Assembly (NCBI RefSeq): GCF_014839805.1
Contig: NC_051118.1
Coordinates: forward strand, 372,001-436,000
Length of the DNA stretch: 64,000 bases
Source: Manduca sexta
Taxonomy: Eukaryota; Arthropoda; Insecta; Lepidoptera; Sphingidae
Reading direction: 5' to 3'
In this document: piece by piece, positions 1-11,735 of the stretch
Layout: each line of letters starts with the position of its first letter
Numbering within the stretch: position 1 is the stretch's first letter
The notes under the pieces: generated by a model
What the model saw: the letters and a program-made list of their open reading frames with translations, nothing else
Told to the model about the DNA's origin: nothing
The model's database searches: none
Translations under genes and position numbers: made by a program

Positions 1-330
1 GGGGATCGCTTGTACAGGATTCGCAGGGTACCCCCGGCGATAACCACGGCAGATCTGCAAAAAAAACATGACCCTGTATATAATACTTTACTCTTCCATA
101 AGACGTTCAAAATGTCCGTCAGTGCACAGCCATTTTTTCATTTGATCATGAACAATTGTGTCATAATTTTTCCGTTTTAAAACTGTTCTTTCACCCTTGG
201 GAAATTATCTGTAATGTCATTGAGGTTATAAATATAGCATAATAGGTCGTTGCTAGGAGTATACTGATCATGAGTCTCTTAGGACTTGGATGGCAGATTG
301 TGGTGGGAGATATATCCCTAACTAGTAAAT
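1..330. other. Non-coding flank, no gene seen
   Basis: AT-rich sequence without a credible coding frame. A short stretch near 68-82 resembles the terminal motif of the TA-flanked MITE family described at 11348, but is too short to call as a copy. Confidence 0.5.
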
Positions 331-1959
331 GGGGCATTCCACGTGAAGCGGGCACGAAAAAAAACTCGATGTCTCAGATTTTCGTAATATTTGATTATGT
401 TATACCTGTATATGTCCTCGATCCAGATACAAAATATTATTAAAGTGTAAAGCCTGGTAAGCGAGTTAAAGGACTTTGAAGTATTGACTGGCCGGCTGGT
501 ATACGCCACTTCGAATCCAATTATCAAGTTTTTAAATGTTACAATAAAATAAATAAAGCAATGAAATAAATACTTCATTTAATGAGCTTTTTTATTGTAT
601 TTTTTGAAATTGAAAAATGTTTTTTTTCTTTGAAAAAATATGTTTGAAAGTTTCAAACTTGAATTTCACAAAGTTGGCATATTTATATTTTTTATTTTTT
701 CTAAAAATAGCTCCTATTGTATAGATAATTCCTGCGAAGTTTCATAATGGGCTGAGAAGTAGTTTAGGAGCTAGACCGATTACAGTGCCGAAGCGCGGTG
801 GTCGCCAGAAAGAGCGAAGTAGTAAAACTTTCAATTAAACTAAATACTTTCGATTAGACTATTTTATCATGTTTTGCATCGCTCTAACGATTCAATTACA
901 TCTGATTATAATATAAAAAAATATATTTATATTACTGACGGTGTACAACAACATTTGAAACTTGGCAAGGATAATCTATATACAATATTGGCTATTTTAG
1001 TAGAAAAACGTTATTATATAAATATGCCAACTTTGTGAAATACAAGTTTGAAACATTAAAATATATATGAATAATAATAATAAATAGTAGTAGTAATAAT
1101 AAATATGAGTTTGTGGCATTGATGTTCTAGCCTATATGTATAAGCGGTCGGGTATCGTGAAGGCTTTTGTTTGATGCGTTATGTAAACTAGCCTGTGTCT
1201 CCAGGCGTTTTAGGTTACCACTGAGACCGTCAAATTGCCCTTCTGCCATGTGAAGTGGCACGAAAATGAAATTCTGCATCTTTACCACAATCCTGTTTGA
1301 AATATAACAAGTTAATACAATTAAATCTTTTTAAAATGTTGTTGTGCACCGTCAGTAATATAAATATATTTTTTTATATTATAATTAGATGTAATTGAAT
1401 CGTTAGAGCGATGCAAAACATGATAAAATAGTCTAATCGAAAGTATTTAGTTTAATTGAAAGTTTTACTACTTCGCTCTTTCTGGCGACCGCCGCGCTTC
1501 GGCACTGTAATCGGTCTAGCTCCTAAACTACTTCTCAGCCCATTATGAAACTTCGCAGAGATTATCTATACAATAGTAGCTATTTTTAGAAAAAAATAAA
1601 AAATACAAATATGCCAACTTTGTGAAATTCAAGTTTGAAACTTTCAAACATATTTTTTCAAAGAAAAAAACATTTTTCAATTTACAAAAATACAATAAAA
1701 AAGCTCAATAAATGAAGTATTTATTTCATTGCTTTATTTATTTTATTGTAACATTTAAAAACTTGATAATTGGATTCGAAGTGGCGTGTACCAGCCGGCC
1801 AGTCAAAACTTAAAAGTCCTTTAACTCGCTTACCAGGCTTTATACTTTAATAATATTTTGTATCTGGATCGAGGACATATACAGGTATAACATAATCAAA
1901 TATTACGAAAATCTGAGACATCGAGTTTTTTTTCGTGCCCGCTTCACGTGGAATGCCCC
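331..1959. mobile_element. Large foldback / long-TIR DNA transposon (non-autonomous)
   Basis: The element begins GGGGCATTCCACGTGAAGCG and ends with the reverse complement. The left arm (331 to about 957) and right arm (about 1334 to 1959) are near-identical inverted copies of about 627 bp around a 376-bp centre. AAAT at 327-330 and again at 1960-1963 is a plausible 4-bp target-site duplication. No transposase frame is present; the open frame at 318-578 is just arm sequence. An RNA through it would fold into a very long hairpin. The superfamily is not assigned: a GGG terminus with a 4-bp duplication could fit a Sola-like element, but that is a guess. Confidence 0.85.
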
Positions 1960-2112
1960 AAATGCTGGCCTGAAACAGCTCCCCCTGGACAATTTTAGAG
2001 ATAAAAGTGGCAGATCTCCGCAATAGATTCTATAGCTGTGTAGCCAAATAGGAAAATTGGTTCAGCGACTCTTGACTTTACTTCTGACATATTCACAAAA
2101 GCATTCATAGTC

Positions 2113-2422
2113 ATTGTCATATATTCTATAGACACGAACATCCATATAAACTATTTGTTCAAAATCTGAACTAAAATGGCAACCAAAACGTCACTGTTAT
2201 AACTTATTCATTCACTTGAACAACAAATAATTTAACTTATTTGGCTAATATTTTTTATTCACATCCAGGTTTACACTTAGACTCGCGTTCGTAAATTATG
2301 AGCGTGACTCCGTACACAACCACACGCTGTTAATGTTGAAATCATACTATAGTCAGGTGTACGGATTGCAGTACACTCCAGTCAAACACAATGAGTGTAC
2401 GGCACGCCAGATCTAGTAGTCG
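2113..2422 (-). repeat. ~310-bp LTR-like interspersed repeat, copy 1
   Basis: This copy matches repeats at 19028-19330, 32938-33250, 41886-44105 (split) and 47569-47868, with fragments at 30176 and 48005. Read on the minus strand the family runs from TGTACTACGTACTAG to TATAGAATATACGTCA, that is TG...CA ends, which fits solo LTRs. No flanking target duplication or internal retrotransposon region is seen, so solo-LTR status is inferred. The 90-residue open frame at 2395-2667 starts inside this copy and is not considered a gene. Confidence 0.65.
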
Positions 2423-2846
2423 ATCGCAGTTTTATATTCTATTTGTTTATCCCACTTTCGAAAAACAAAAAAAAAACCTCAACAGCACAAAAACACAACA
2501 GACCTTTCACAATTCAAATAACAAAGCTCTTTGTGCGGATTAAAAGGCTTTATCGTGAACTTTGTAAATATTCCGTAACTGATACTCAATTTTTTCCAGA
2601 ATATTCTTTTAGTTTATACGAACATTATTTACATGATAAAGGGAGAAGTGAAGCACGATCACTGTAAAGGTTACATGAAATTTAGTGTAAGGTAACTTCG
2701 AATCAAGGGGTAAGACCGGTTATAAATTTCTGCTAAAACTACAATTCGTTATTTATATATTAATACGTAAAGAAATGACTTTGTTCCCCTTTTAAGCACA
2801 TTGCGCAATTAAAGTACATAATTAGAAGAATGCAGAAAAATATATT

Positions 2847-3095
2847 TTTGCCGCCAAGCAGCAGTGTGTAGTCGCTGCTGTGTTCCGGTTTGAAGGATAT
2901 TGTAGCCAGTGTAACTACTGGACATAATGAGACTTAACACCTCATGTCTCAGGATGGTGAGCGCAGTGGAATACCAAACAATACTTTGTAATTCAAGGTG
3001 TTGGATGGTGTTTCTACTGTTTATGGGCGGTCGTATCGCTTACCATCAGGCGAACGACAAGATCTTCTTGTCATTCAAAGCAATAAAAAAAAAAG
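2847..3095 (+). repeat. SINE-like repeat family S2 (A-rich 3' end)
   Basis: This is one of about a dozen copies of a ~300-bp repeat. A complete copy has a head with CTCATATGTGAGAGTCCG, a middle GTGTTCCGGTTTGAAGG, then ATGGGCGGTCGTATCGCTTACC and an A-rich end after CATTCAAAGCAATAA. Polarity and the A-rich tail indicate target-primed retrotransposition. This copy lacks part of the head. Short frames through it (for example 2927-3112) recur in other copies and are not genes. Confidence 0.8.
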
Positions 3096-3479
3096 ATTAC
3101 AGAGATATATGAAGGCCGGCCATCTTTAGCTTGCATAGTAAACAAAGGCCTAAATTCTATCTGTAGCAGAGAAGACCCGTTCCCAACAGTGGAATAGTAA
3201 AACACGGACTGGTATTATTTCGACACTTGAAAAGCAATCATATCTAAGCGACAAGACATCTACCGAAAATGAATTATATTAATATTTTTTTCTGCGTCAT
3301 TTGATCTAGGTTTTGTAGGTCTAGGACAATTTTAATAACATTAAACTATATCTTTATAAAATAAAAAGTTGAATAGTTATGAATTTTCATATTAAATCAA
3401 AATTTTAAAGCACTCTACTCAAAAAAATTACTGAATGTCGCTTAGACATGATTGCCTTTTAAGCGCCGATTTATAACCT

Positions 3480-3799
3480 CAATAGTTCTTATATTAATAC
3501 AACTCCAATAATTTCTCATCGTAATGAGGCTCCGCTCTGGGCATATTCCGACAAATATGTTTAAGCATCTTATGCGGGCGTCAGACTCCCCAAACTGCTC
3601 TGACTGTGGAGTAGGAGATGACGTACTTCATGTTTTGTTGGAGTGTGTGCGGAGTGGGCCTCATACTTTGAGCTTTAATGTGGGTAGCATAAATAGCTTT
3701 TTGTCGGTTCTTGTATCAGAAGAGGCTAAGGCTTTATTGAAAAAATAAAATTCGCGAAAAAACGACCAAGCTGCTTAAATAAAGATTAAAAAAAAAAGA
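3480..3799 (+). mobile_element. 3' end of a non-LTR retrotransposon (LINE), truncated
   Basis: The frame at 3524-3748 encodes 74 residues beginning MRLRSGHIPTNMFKHLMR and containing a C-x2-C...H...C zinc-knuckle-like block (CSDCGVGDDVLHVLLEC). This is typical of the C-terminus of R1/I-type insect LINE ORF2 proteins. A short 3' untranslated part ends in an A run at about 3791-3799. The rest of the element is missing, so it is a dead 5'-truncated copy. Clade assignment is approximate. Confidence 0.65.
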
Positions 3800-4394
3800 A
3801 ATATTGAAATGTAACTTTTAAAGAGTGCACGCTGGTTGAAGTTTTATTTTTTGCCAATAATCCTGAGGGATCGGCAAACTTATATTAGTTCTCGAGTTAA
3901 GGGCTTACGTTGGCAATGTTTTCAAAATTTATCTCCGCGTTGGACAACCCTGTTATTAAGTGGAACATTGGCAAGTTCGGTAAACGTTATATTTGTTTAT
4001 CTTATTTTTCGTGTCGTAGATTCTTGGAGTTTCAAATGTTTCCTTTCGTGTTCTCTCTTAGTTTTTTGAGGCTGGGGCGGCTGCGGACGAAGACTTAGAC
4101 ACTTCCGTCAGAGGAAGCCCGCAGCCGTCCCTAATGCGCCCAAGAGGGCCACCGCGGAGTTTTAGCGAAGGTTAGTTGTACATAGTGTTAGGGACTCGGC
4201 CCAACGGTCGCCCGAAGGTCGTCAATCGTCATCAAATTCAGGCGGCTCAACCCCGGGCCGTAAGGCACGATTACCCCAGCATAACCGCTCAGTCTCCCCC
4301 CACGAAGGCTGGGCGGTACTTAGTACATCCTAATAAGGGACTTACTGGGCGAAAAAAAATAAAGACTGGACAGTGTGCAGAGTGAAAATCGTTT
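3800..4394. other. Unassigned region with GC-rich block, no gene seen
   Basis: The part at 4065-4385 is richer in GC than its surroundings. Its overlapping short frames (3836-4098, 4176-4385) lack recognisable motifs. It may be retroelement debris; no family is recognised. Confidence 0.3.
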
Positions 4395-4575
4395 TTTAGA
4401 GGCACGGTAAACTGATACCACTGCATCTGATGGTTAATAGATTGGGGTCCAATAGAATGTCGACTGATGAGAGATGATTATCCCTCGGCAGCCGACACAA
4501 TTATGCCGGCCTGTTGGGACAGGATGTACACAGGCTGATCCCAGAATGCGAAATATTTACATGGGCCACTACGGC
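4395..4575 (+). repeat. Interspersed repeat family S6, ~190 bp
   Basis: Recurring block with GCATCTGATGGTAAGTG, TAGAATGTCGACTGACGAG and TATACACAGGCTGATC. Other copies are at 12005-12195, 28545-28725, 37950-38180, 40432-40660, 48350-48490 and 54770-54975. No coding content. Confidence 0.75.
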
Positions 4576-4877
4576 GAGTATTATTAACACCCACTGTTGG
4601 GCATGAGACTCCTTTACTACTGAGAGGGATTAGGCCTTAATCCACCACGCTGGCCTAGTGCGATTAGTAGATTTAACACAATCTCAAAATTCTTTTAGAG
4701 AACTTCTCAGGTATGCAGGTTTCCTCACGATGTTTTCCTTCACCGTTAAAGCAAGCGATAATTCACAAAGAATACACGCACAATTTAGAAAAATCAGTGA
4801 TGTGCCCTTGGGTTTTGAACCTGTGGACATTCGTCTTGGCAGTCCGTTCCACAACCAACTAGGCTGTCGCTTTACCA
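4575..4877 (-). repeat. tRNA-derived SINE family S1
   Basis: On the minus strand the element begins with a tRNA-like head carrying a degenerate A box (TAGCCTAGTTGG in better copies) and a B box close to GGTTCAAATCC. The body includes GCGTGGTGGACTAAGGCC, and intact copies end at CAGGGCTGATATTATTATTA. The frame at 4658-4957 is a shadow of the repeat. Confidence 0.85.
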
Positions 4878-5750
4878 GTCCTGGATTTGTAAGTAGGCCA
4901 TATAGACTGTGGCCTATGGGCGGCAGATTTCAGAGGACGCTCACTCGATTTAATTAATCATTCGTTTATTTAACTTTAGTTTCTTCCATAATACAAACAA
5001 ATGGAAAATTATTAAGTATTTTAGAAACTTTCATACGTACATAAACCTATCTACATGGGGCGGTGGAAATAAAGTGGTCTACACTCATAAAAAAATATAA
5101 ATTCGGCTCTGCGCTTTACGAGTCTACCTCTAAAAATCTCTCTTCAAAAAGTATCATGTAAATGTTAAGGAGTCAAACTGAACTCACGTGGACGCAGCCG
5201 CGGCAAATGCTAGTGTAATGAGGAACAAGTATTAGTGACATTAGCGGCTGCAGCCTGCTCATTAACAGCATTCATTAGCAAAACACAGAGCAAGTCAACG
5301 TAGAGACTGCGTAGAACGATTTTTTTAATCTGTGGCTCACTGGTACAAACTTTGTAGTATTTTATGCTTAAATTGAACTATACTGCCGTGCTAAGCGCAA
5401 AAGCGGTAGGTCAGGGAAACCTTATTTCGATAATCGAAGATTTGTAAATATAGTTTCATAGTTTTGTACGTAAAACTGAGATAGAGAAAGTCTTTTAAGT
5501 TTTTATTTAACAAGTTCTAAGCAAACGTCATTTAGGTAATTTCATTGGATGAGTATTTCTTTAAGCTATCTGACGACGTAAAAATTAAGATTTAGTTTTT
5601 TTTTGAGAAACCGCTTTTGACCTTAGCAGTTTATGTGTCGCGAGATTTTATGTTTTTTCAGTAAAAAAAATTAATAATCGGGAATATAAAATGAAGGGGA
5701 AACCATGAATTACTGTATAAGATTTTTACCACAGTTAAAATTTTTAATAT
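4878..5750. other. No gene seen
   Basis: AT-rich, without a convincing frame, splice-site pair or recognised repeat. Confidence 0.4.
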
Positions 5751-5751
5751 G

Positions 5752-6178
5752 TGTGGTACCTACCCAGGCAGACTCTCACATACGAGAGACCTACAAGTAC
5801 ATTCAGGTGATTGAATCCCTCCTAGCCGAATTTCATGGCGGCCAATCTTAACGGCGATCAGCCAGGTACGCAGGATATACTATAGTGCACAAGTGTGTGC
5901 GCAATACACAAGCACTTTCTGTTCCTTCACTCTCATAGTTCGGTGAGACGGCAATCCGACATTACCTGAGAGTGATCAGGTACAGGACCAACGGCTTTAC
6001 ATGCTTTCCGAGAGACACGGGTATCACCGCCAACTTCCTGACTCCAAGCTGCGACTGAGTAATTTTTAAGATGGAAATACCCAGTCACAAATATTTTGGC
6101 CCGACCCGGGATTCGAACGCAGGACCTCAGCGCGGTAGTCGAACTTGTACCATTATTACAACGTCAAGGCAGTCGAAT
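5752..6178 (-). repeat. S2 head fragment followed by tRNA-derived SINE family S3
   Basis: 5752-5812 matches the head of S2 reversed. About 5810-6178 is a full-length S3 SINE on the minus strand. Its tRNA-like head lies at the right end, with A box TGGCGTAGTTG in the best copies and B box GGTTCGAATCC. Further copies are at 17115-17487 and 40727-41106. Confidence 0.8.
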
Positions 6179-6494
6179 TCAGGTGATTAAAAAAACATTG
6201 TCCATAGTTTTTCCTACTCTATACCATTTATATTATTAGGAACGTACAGACAGAACGTATCGTTACAGAATACGGTATATTTTGTTAGCTAAGAGGATTG
6301 TCTATAATACTTGACTCTGTAACAGGGAAGGCGAACCTCCAACAACGTATTATGAAGCCGGTTCTGCATTCGCTCGCGTGAATGATTTTTAAAAAGACGA
6401 AGCGAAGACGGCGTCAACCATTCTACCATAAAATTGCCTACTTCCTATTTATTTATTAATCATGGGATAATAAACAGTTACGCAATATATTGTA

Positions 6495-7806
6495 CTAGCT
6501 TTTGCCCGCGGCTCCGCTCGCGTTATAAAGTTTTTCAGGCTAAAGTTTACCGTTATAAAAGTAGTAGTTTCCCGGGAGCCTATGTTCTTCCCAGGGTCCC
6601 AAACTGTCTCCATACCAAATTTCATCTTAATACGTTGGTTAGTTTTTGAGTTTAACACGTTCAGGCAGACAGATGCAGCGGGGGACTTTTGTTTTATAAT
6701 ATATTTTTAGAACTTTTTAAGAGGAACAATCCCGTCATACATCATTGTTGCATAACTTTAACCGTTTACGCAGCGCACGCAACGGAAGCTCTCATAACTA
6801 ATAAATTGTCCCCGTTTTTGCAACATGTTTCATTACTGCTCCGCTCCTATTGGTCATAGCGTGACGATATATAACCTATAGCACTCCAGGAACAAAGGGC
6901 TATCCAACACAAAAATATTTTTTCAGTTCGAACCGGTAGTTCCTGAGATTAGCGATTAATGCTCCGCTCCTATTGGGCATAGCGTGATGATATATATAGC
7001 CTATAGCATTCCAGGAACAAAGGGCTACCCAACACAAAAATAATTATTCAGGACCCTTATTCTGTATGATAGTGTAAACGCGTAACGCGGCCGTGTCATG
7101 TTATCTTTGAGAAATGTGCGTGAAATGGTATTCTGTAAGCCAAATTTCTATAGTCCTAAACATGATGTGTTGTGTTACGTGCTTGTTACGCACTGTTAAA
7201 ATAACGTGCGGGATAGAGAATAAGGGCCCAGTTCAAACTCCTAGTTTCTGAGATTAGCCATTACTGCTCTGCTCCTATTGGTCATAGCGTGATGATATAT
7301 AGCCTATAGCACTTCACGAACAAAGGGCTATCCAATGCAAAAAGAATTTTTCAGTTCGGACCGGTAGTTCCTGAGATTAGGCATTACTGCTCCGCTCCTA
7401 TTGGGTATAGCGTGATGATATATAGCCTATAGCACTCCACGAACAAAGGGCTATCCAACGCAAAAATAATTTTTCAGTTTGGACCGGTAGTTCCTGAGAT
7501 TAGCCATTACTGCTCCGCTTCTATTGGGTATAGCGTGATGATATATAGCCTATAGCACTCCACGAACAAAGGGCTATCCAACGCAAAAAGAATTTTTCAG
7601 TTTGGACCGGTAGTTCCTGAGATTAGGCATTACTGCTCAACTCCTATTGGGTATAGCGTGATGATATATAGCCTATAGCACTCCACGAACATAGGACTAT
7701 CCAACGCAAAAAGATTTTTTCAGTTTGGACCGGTAGTTCCTGAGATTAGCGCGTTCAAACAAACAAACAAACAAACAAACTCTTCAGCTTTATATAATAG
7801 TATAGA
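6495..7806 (-). mobile_element. Non-autonomous Helitron with six internal monomers
   Basis: On the minus strand it starts TCTATACTATTATATAAAGC and ends GCCGCGGGCAAAAGCTAG, with a GC-rich hairpin (stem GCGG/CCGC) just before the terminal CTAG. The flanks are A and T, the usual Helitron target. Inside are six tandem ~122-bp monomers (about 6836-7750), each with TGCTCCGCTCCTATTGG and ending near CTGAGATTAGC. No Rep/helicase gene is present. It resembles the Lep1-type Helitrons described from Lepidoptera (recalled, not searched). A 177-bp MITE is inserted in one monomer. Confidence 0.88.
7052..7228. mobile_element. 177-bp MITE nested in a Helitron monomer
   Basis: Terminal inverted repeats are GACCCTTATTC and GAATAAGGGCC (10 of 11 match). 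CAG occurs immediately outside both ends (7049-7051 and 7229-7231) where neighbouring monomers have it once, so it is probably a 3-bp target duplication. That would fit a PIF/Harbinger-type MITE. No coding content. Confidence 0.75.
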
Positions 7807-7929
7807 TTAAATCAAATACATGTTAATACTATTAATAATAACTACGTAATCCACAACGTTATCCTCAAATTAGTTTTAGTCAAATTTAGTTGGTTCATAA
7901 CAAGTGCTCGCAAACGTTGTTTTTATATT

Positions 7930-8122
7930 TTGTTACGCGCCGCTATCCTAGCCGATAACATCGGGCGTTTCCGGAAGTATTCGGCTGCGCAGGCAGGCTG
8001 GCAGAAGAGAAAATATGTCAAGCGGCGACTGTTCTATTATTCTCTCTGGTTGGACGTTGTCAAAAAAAATGCCTAAAATTGTATTCTGTAATTATTTTAC
8101 TAATATAATGTTTAATACTGTA
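7930..8122 (+). repeat. ~190-bp sequence duplicated at 17637-17820
   Basis: Shares long blocks with 17637-17820, including CATCGGGCGTTTCCGGAAGT, TTCTCTCTGGTTG and TAATACTGTAAAAAGAGCG. No recognised family and no long frame. It could be a diverged mobile element or a piece of a local duplication. Confidence 0.6.
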
Positions 8123-8694
8123 AAAAGAGCGTTTAACAATTTACTAGGTTTTACTCACAGCTTGACCCGCGTTATATTCCGGGAATAAGGCGTCACTTGT
8201 ATATTACGCACACACTTGTGCACCATAATATTTAGTGGCCGAAATGTGACTAGGACGGATTTATTCACCGTAGTATTTTCTAGTCGACACGTGTGCGCGG
8301 CGCCTTTACTGAACTTTTCCGGCATCTCTTATACATAAGAAACAGATAGAAAGCATTCGTGTATTAATAATGCAGTTTAATAATGTACAAGGATCCCATG
8401 AAAGATGGCGTATGCCTTGTTTACGGACCATAAAACGAGAATGCATTGATTCCGCGCGGATTTATATGTTTTATGTATTTTAAATGGCAAAGGAAAAAAT
8501 AAGGAATCTTTATAGGTTTCTAGAAGGTATCAGAGGGTCTGAACACGGGGGTTTGAATAAGTATTACCATTGTCTGCCTGTTGCCAAACAGCAGTTATGT
8601 GTTTAGGTTTGAATAATTATGTTGTAATTATGGGGAACTGATGGTCGTGCAGTTGTCGAAAGACTGTGGCATTTAATATTTATAAATATAAAAC

Positions 8695-8890
8695 AAAGTC
8701 CCCTTTTCTGTCTGTCTGTATGTTATCGATTAACTCAAAATCTACTGAACGGATTTTTATAAAATTTTATATGGAGATAGTTGAAGATCTTAGGAAGATT
8801 ATAGGCTATTTTCTGTCCAGGGATAATATATAGCGGGACTGTTATCCCGGAAAACTATTTGACACTAGCGAATCCGCGAGCAAACGCTAG
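8695..8890 (+). mobile_element. Helitron 3' portion, short degenerate copy
   Basis: Ends GCGAGCAAACGCTAG followed by T, matching the hairpin-CTAG terminus of the Helitrons at 6495 and 28814. It includes the common block around CTACTGAACGGATTTTTAT. The 5' end is unclear. Confidence 0.6.
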
Positions 8891-9985
8891 TGTTCAATAA
8901 ACATAATACGTACATACCTACACGTAGGTACCTATTTTCTATTCCTCTCAGTATGCCAAATATCGTATTTGACTTGAGCCGGCGGCTACAATCCGTTTTG
9001 GATATAAAATTTTGAAAATCACTTAGTGCATGTTTCGATATGGGAATTTGTTATATATGCCTAGTACGTTAAGGATTATTGTTTTTCGTATTTCCGTCTA
9101 TGTTTGTCTTTAAAAAAGAAATGCTACTTCGCTATGCCTTCCGGCGACCGGCACGTCCTAAAATGTGTCAATGTTTAAGAAATATAATAAAGCAGTACAG
9201 TAAATGAGGTACTAAAGTTTCATTTCTAATATTCGCTTTGCCAGTATTTTTCCCGACCTTTCATATTAGCGCCTGTCGTCGTTGTATTAGCAATTACTCA
9301 AAGAACAATCAGAAAAGCAATAAAATCAGGCAGGCGCTTAAATACTTTCATTTCTTCAAAACGTTTTAGTACAAGTTGTAATACCTCATAAACTGTTGAA
9401 ATATTGTGTTACATATCTGCTTACGCCTGAAAAGGGAAAAGGCGTAATGATAAGTCTTAAACAAATAGATATAAAGAGAAAAAAGGATTTTTGTTTTTTT
9501 TAACAAAAAACTATAAAACTATTTTACCGATTTTGAAAATTGTTTCACTAATCCAAAGTTAAGTACATGACTCTTGAACTCTTGCCATAAGCTATTCTTT
9601 ATTCCGCAAGAAAACACTAGTATAATATAATTATGCATTTATAACAACGTGACCTCTTTTTCCCAACTACCTTGGTTTAAACAATTTCATAACATAATTC
9701 TGCACAAAACTGAATGTATTTCCAAAACATAATTGCATTTATAATCGAGCATAAATAGTTTAAAAAACTATTGTTTTGATGATGTTAGTGCTACATATAG
9801 CTTGCTTTAATCTTCTAAATATGTGTTTGGTGCAAGACATAAGAGTATTGTTTTTTATTCACCGTGTCGTTTGTGAGATGTGGAGTGGGAAGTCCCGTGT
9901 TTATAATCCATTTCGGGCAATAGGACGACCTTTTTTAAATACATTTGTCAAAAATGTATTTCATCCAAAATCTATCGGAAAAAAA
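8891..9985. other. AT-rich region without a recognised gene
   Basis: No conserved frame. The frame at 9776-10018 has no recognised domain and unconvincing composition. CTGAAAAGGGAAAAGGCGT near 9427 matches the 3' part of a SINE-like sequence also seen near 12370. Confidence 0.35.
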
Positions 9986-10200
9986 ATCAATATGCACGCA
10001 ATAATAAATAGGTTATAAACCTTTGAAATTCGGTGGAAAGGGAAACTGTCAAATTACAGTAATATCAAAATGCGACGTCACCCAGTACTACCGGTCATAA
10101 CGCTGCGCGAGAAAAGGACAACGCGATAACCCCACCACGTCTCCACTATTACACACAATATTTAAAAAAAATATTAACTGCTTTATTTGTCAACCAATTT
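9985..10200. repeat. Interspersed repeat shared with 53915-54110
   Basis: Shares TTCGGTGGAA, a GACGTCA/GACGTCATC block, GCGATAACCCCACCACG versus GCGATGTCCCCACACCG, and the following TTTGTCAACCAATTTT-like sequence with 53915-54110. No coding potential. Confidence 0.5.
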
Positions 10201-11340
10201 TGATACTGATTTCCCGGATATTTTTTCATATTATTTTGTGTTACATATAATATATTTTATGTTTTTAGTGCTTTTTAAAGATGGTCTAATTTTTGTGTTA
10301 ATAAGAACTAGACTTGATTGCGTAGTTACTAATTAAAAGTAGGTGACAAAACAGAATAGCATTATTCGTGAAATGAAACAGCACTTTACTAAAATGTACA
10401 TTTAAAAATTTAATAACCATTTCCAAATCTTATACCTTAAGCCACGCAACACCGTCGCCTCTGGGATCAGTCCCCTCAAACTTGGTGCCTCTGATAAATT
10501 ATATATAAATTAATTTAACTTGGGTGTGGGGCTCTGTTTTTACATTATCCATTACAACGGCTCGCTGGAGAAATCAGTAGTTACTGCCAATAACTACCGT
10601 GTTGTGCATAGACCGTCTCTTTACAAGACAATAGTGGCATACGGTGGCATTTTTCTGCCAGGGAACCTACATAACTTGTAGATACTTAAAAAAAAACTAA
10701 AAAGTTAAAAATAAATAAAATAATATGCTTTATTCATCACGGAGGCGAACATAGTTGCACTTATGATAAGTCAAGGTACATGAGAATATTTAATTATTAC
10801 TTAATTAAATTAGCTTACATAAACAAAGACAATTTATATTGAAAATAAAATAAATGAAAAAAAAGTAAACAAAGAAGCCGGCTCGGGCTGGCGGAAAGAA
10901 GAAATAAAATGATGTATTTAATCTTAATAAACATAAAGGGAGAAACACGTCGCGATCCTCACCGTCGAGGACGATGAAAGTCCTAACCTAGCTAACCTAC
11001 CAGCCTTTCACTAGCTACCTAAGCAATGACTACCCGAAGAAGAAAGGTAAAAAGAAACTCCGGGCTTTATTTATTAAATGATTGTATATATGTACATATA
11101 GGCTTTATTGAATTAAGATACATGCCAAATTTCAGCTCAATCGGACAGGAAAGTGGGTGAAATTTAACTTGCAAGATTTGATTACGAACACAGTGACAGG
11201 TGAAACTAAATAAAAGCTTGTAATAATATGTATAAATGCGGACTGGATATCGGAATGATAATTTGATTTTACATAAAATACGAAAGGGAAGAAATCGGGT
11301 AATACGGATACCTTCGCTACTAGCCTTCACTCTTGCAACT
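10200..11340. other. No gene seen
   Basis: AT-rich. The minus-strand frame at 11067-11426 runs from unassigned sequence into the MITE at 11348 and has no recognised domain. Confidence 0.4.
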
Positions 11341-11347
11341 ATAAATA

Positions 11348-11735
11348 CAGGGTCATTTTGACATTGCGTTACTAAATGAAACATCATACTCATCTTCACC
11401 TTTGCTGACATTGTGCCAAAAATCATCCGAATATTTTCACGAAAAAACCTGGTTTTAGTTTTTCTGATTTTTTTATCAATTTGTATTTTAATGTGAATAT
11501 GGCGAGTGCGTGGGTGAATTTCTAACTGAAAGTATGATTTTGTCCCTGCAATGAATTCTCTTAGAGTTGCATTAGGGCGCGTAAAATTAAAATTACTTTT
11601 TAATAATATTTATTTTGTTCGAAACTTATACTTTTTTATTTTACATCTAAGAGTCGAGTAACTCATTGTAAAGTGTTAATTCTAAGTAGATAAGTATGTA
11701 GTTTCATTTAGTAACGCGATATCAAAATGAGCCTG
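11348..11735. mobile_element. TA-flanked MITE (family D), complete copy
   Basis: Terminal inverted repeat CAGGGTCATTTTGACATTGC, with a diverged right copy, and TA on both sides, which fits a Tc1/mariner-type MITE. About 390 bp, non-coding. Other copies: 13623 (one end), 15121-15528, 37057-37805 (split by a SINE) and 38821-39211. Confidence 0.85.

Noticed and set aside
6836..7750. Regularly spaced repeats that might suggest a CRISPR array or satellite
   Set aside because: The ~122-bp units are directly abutting Helitron monomers without spacers, inside a element with Helitron termini.
11067..11426. 119-aa minus-strand frame
   Set aside because: Runs into a non-coding MITE terminus and shows no domain.
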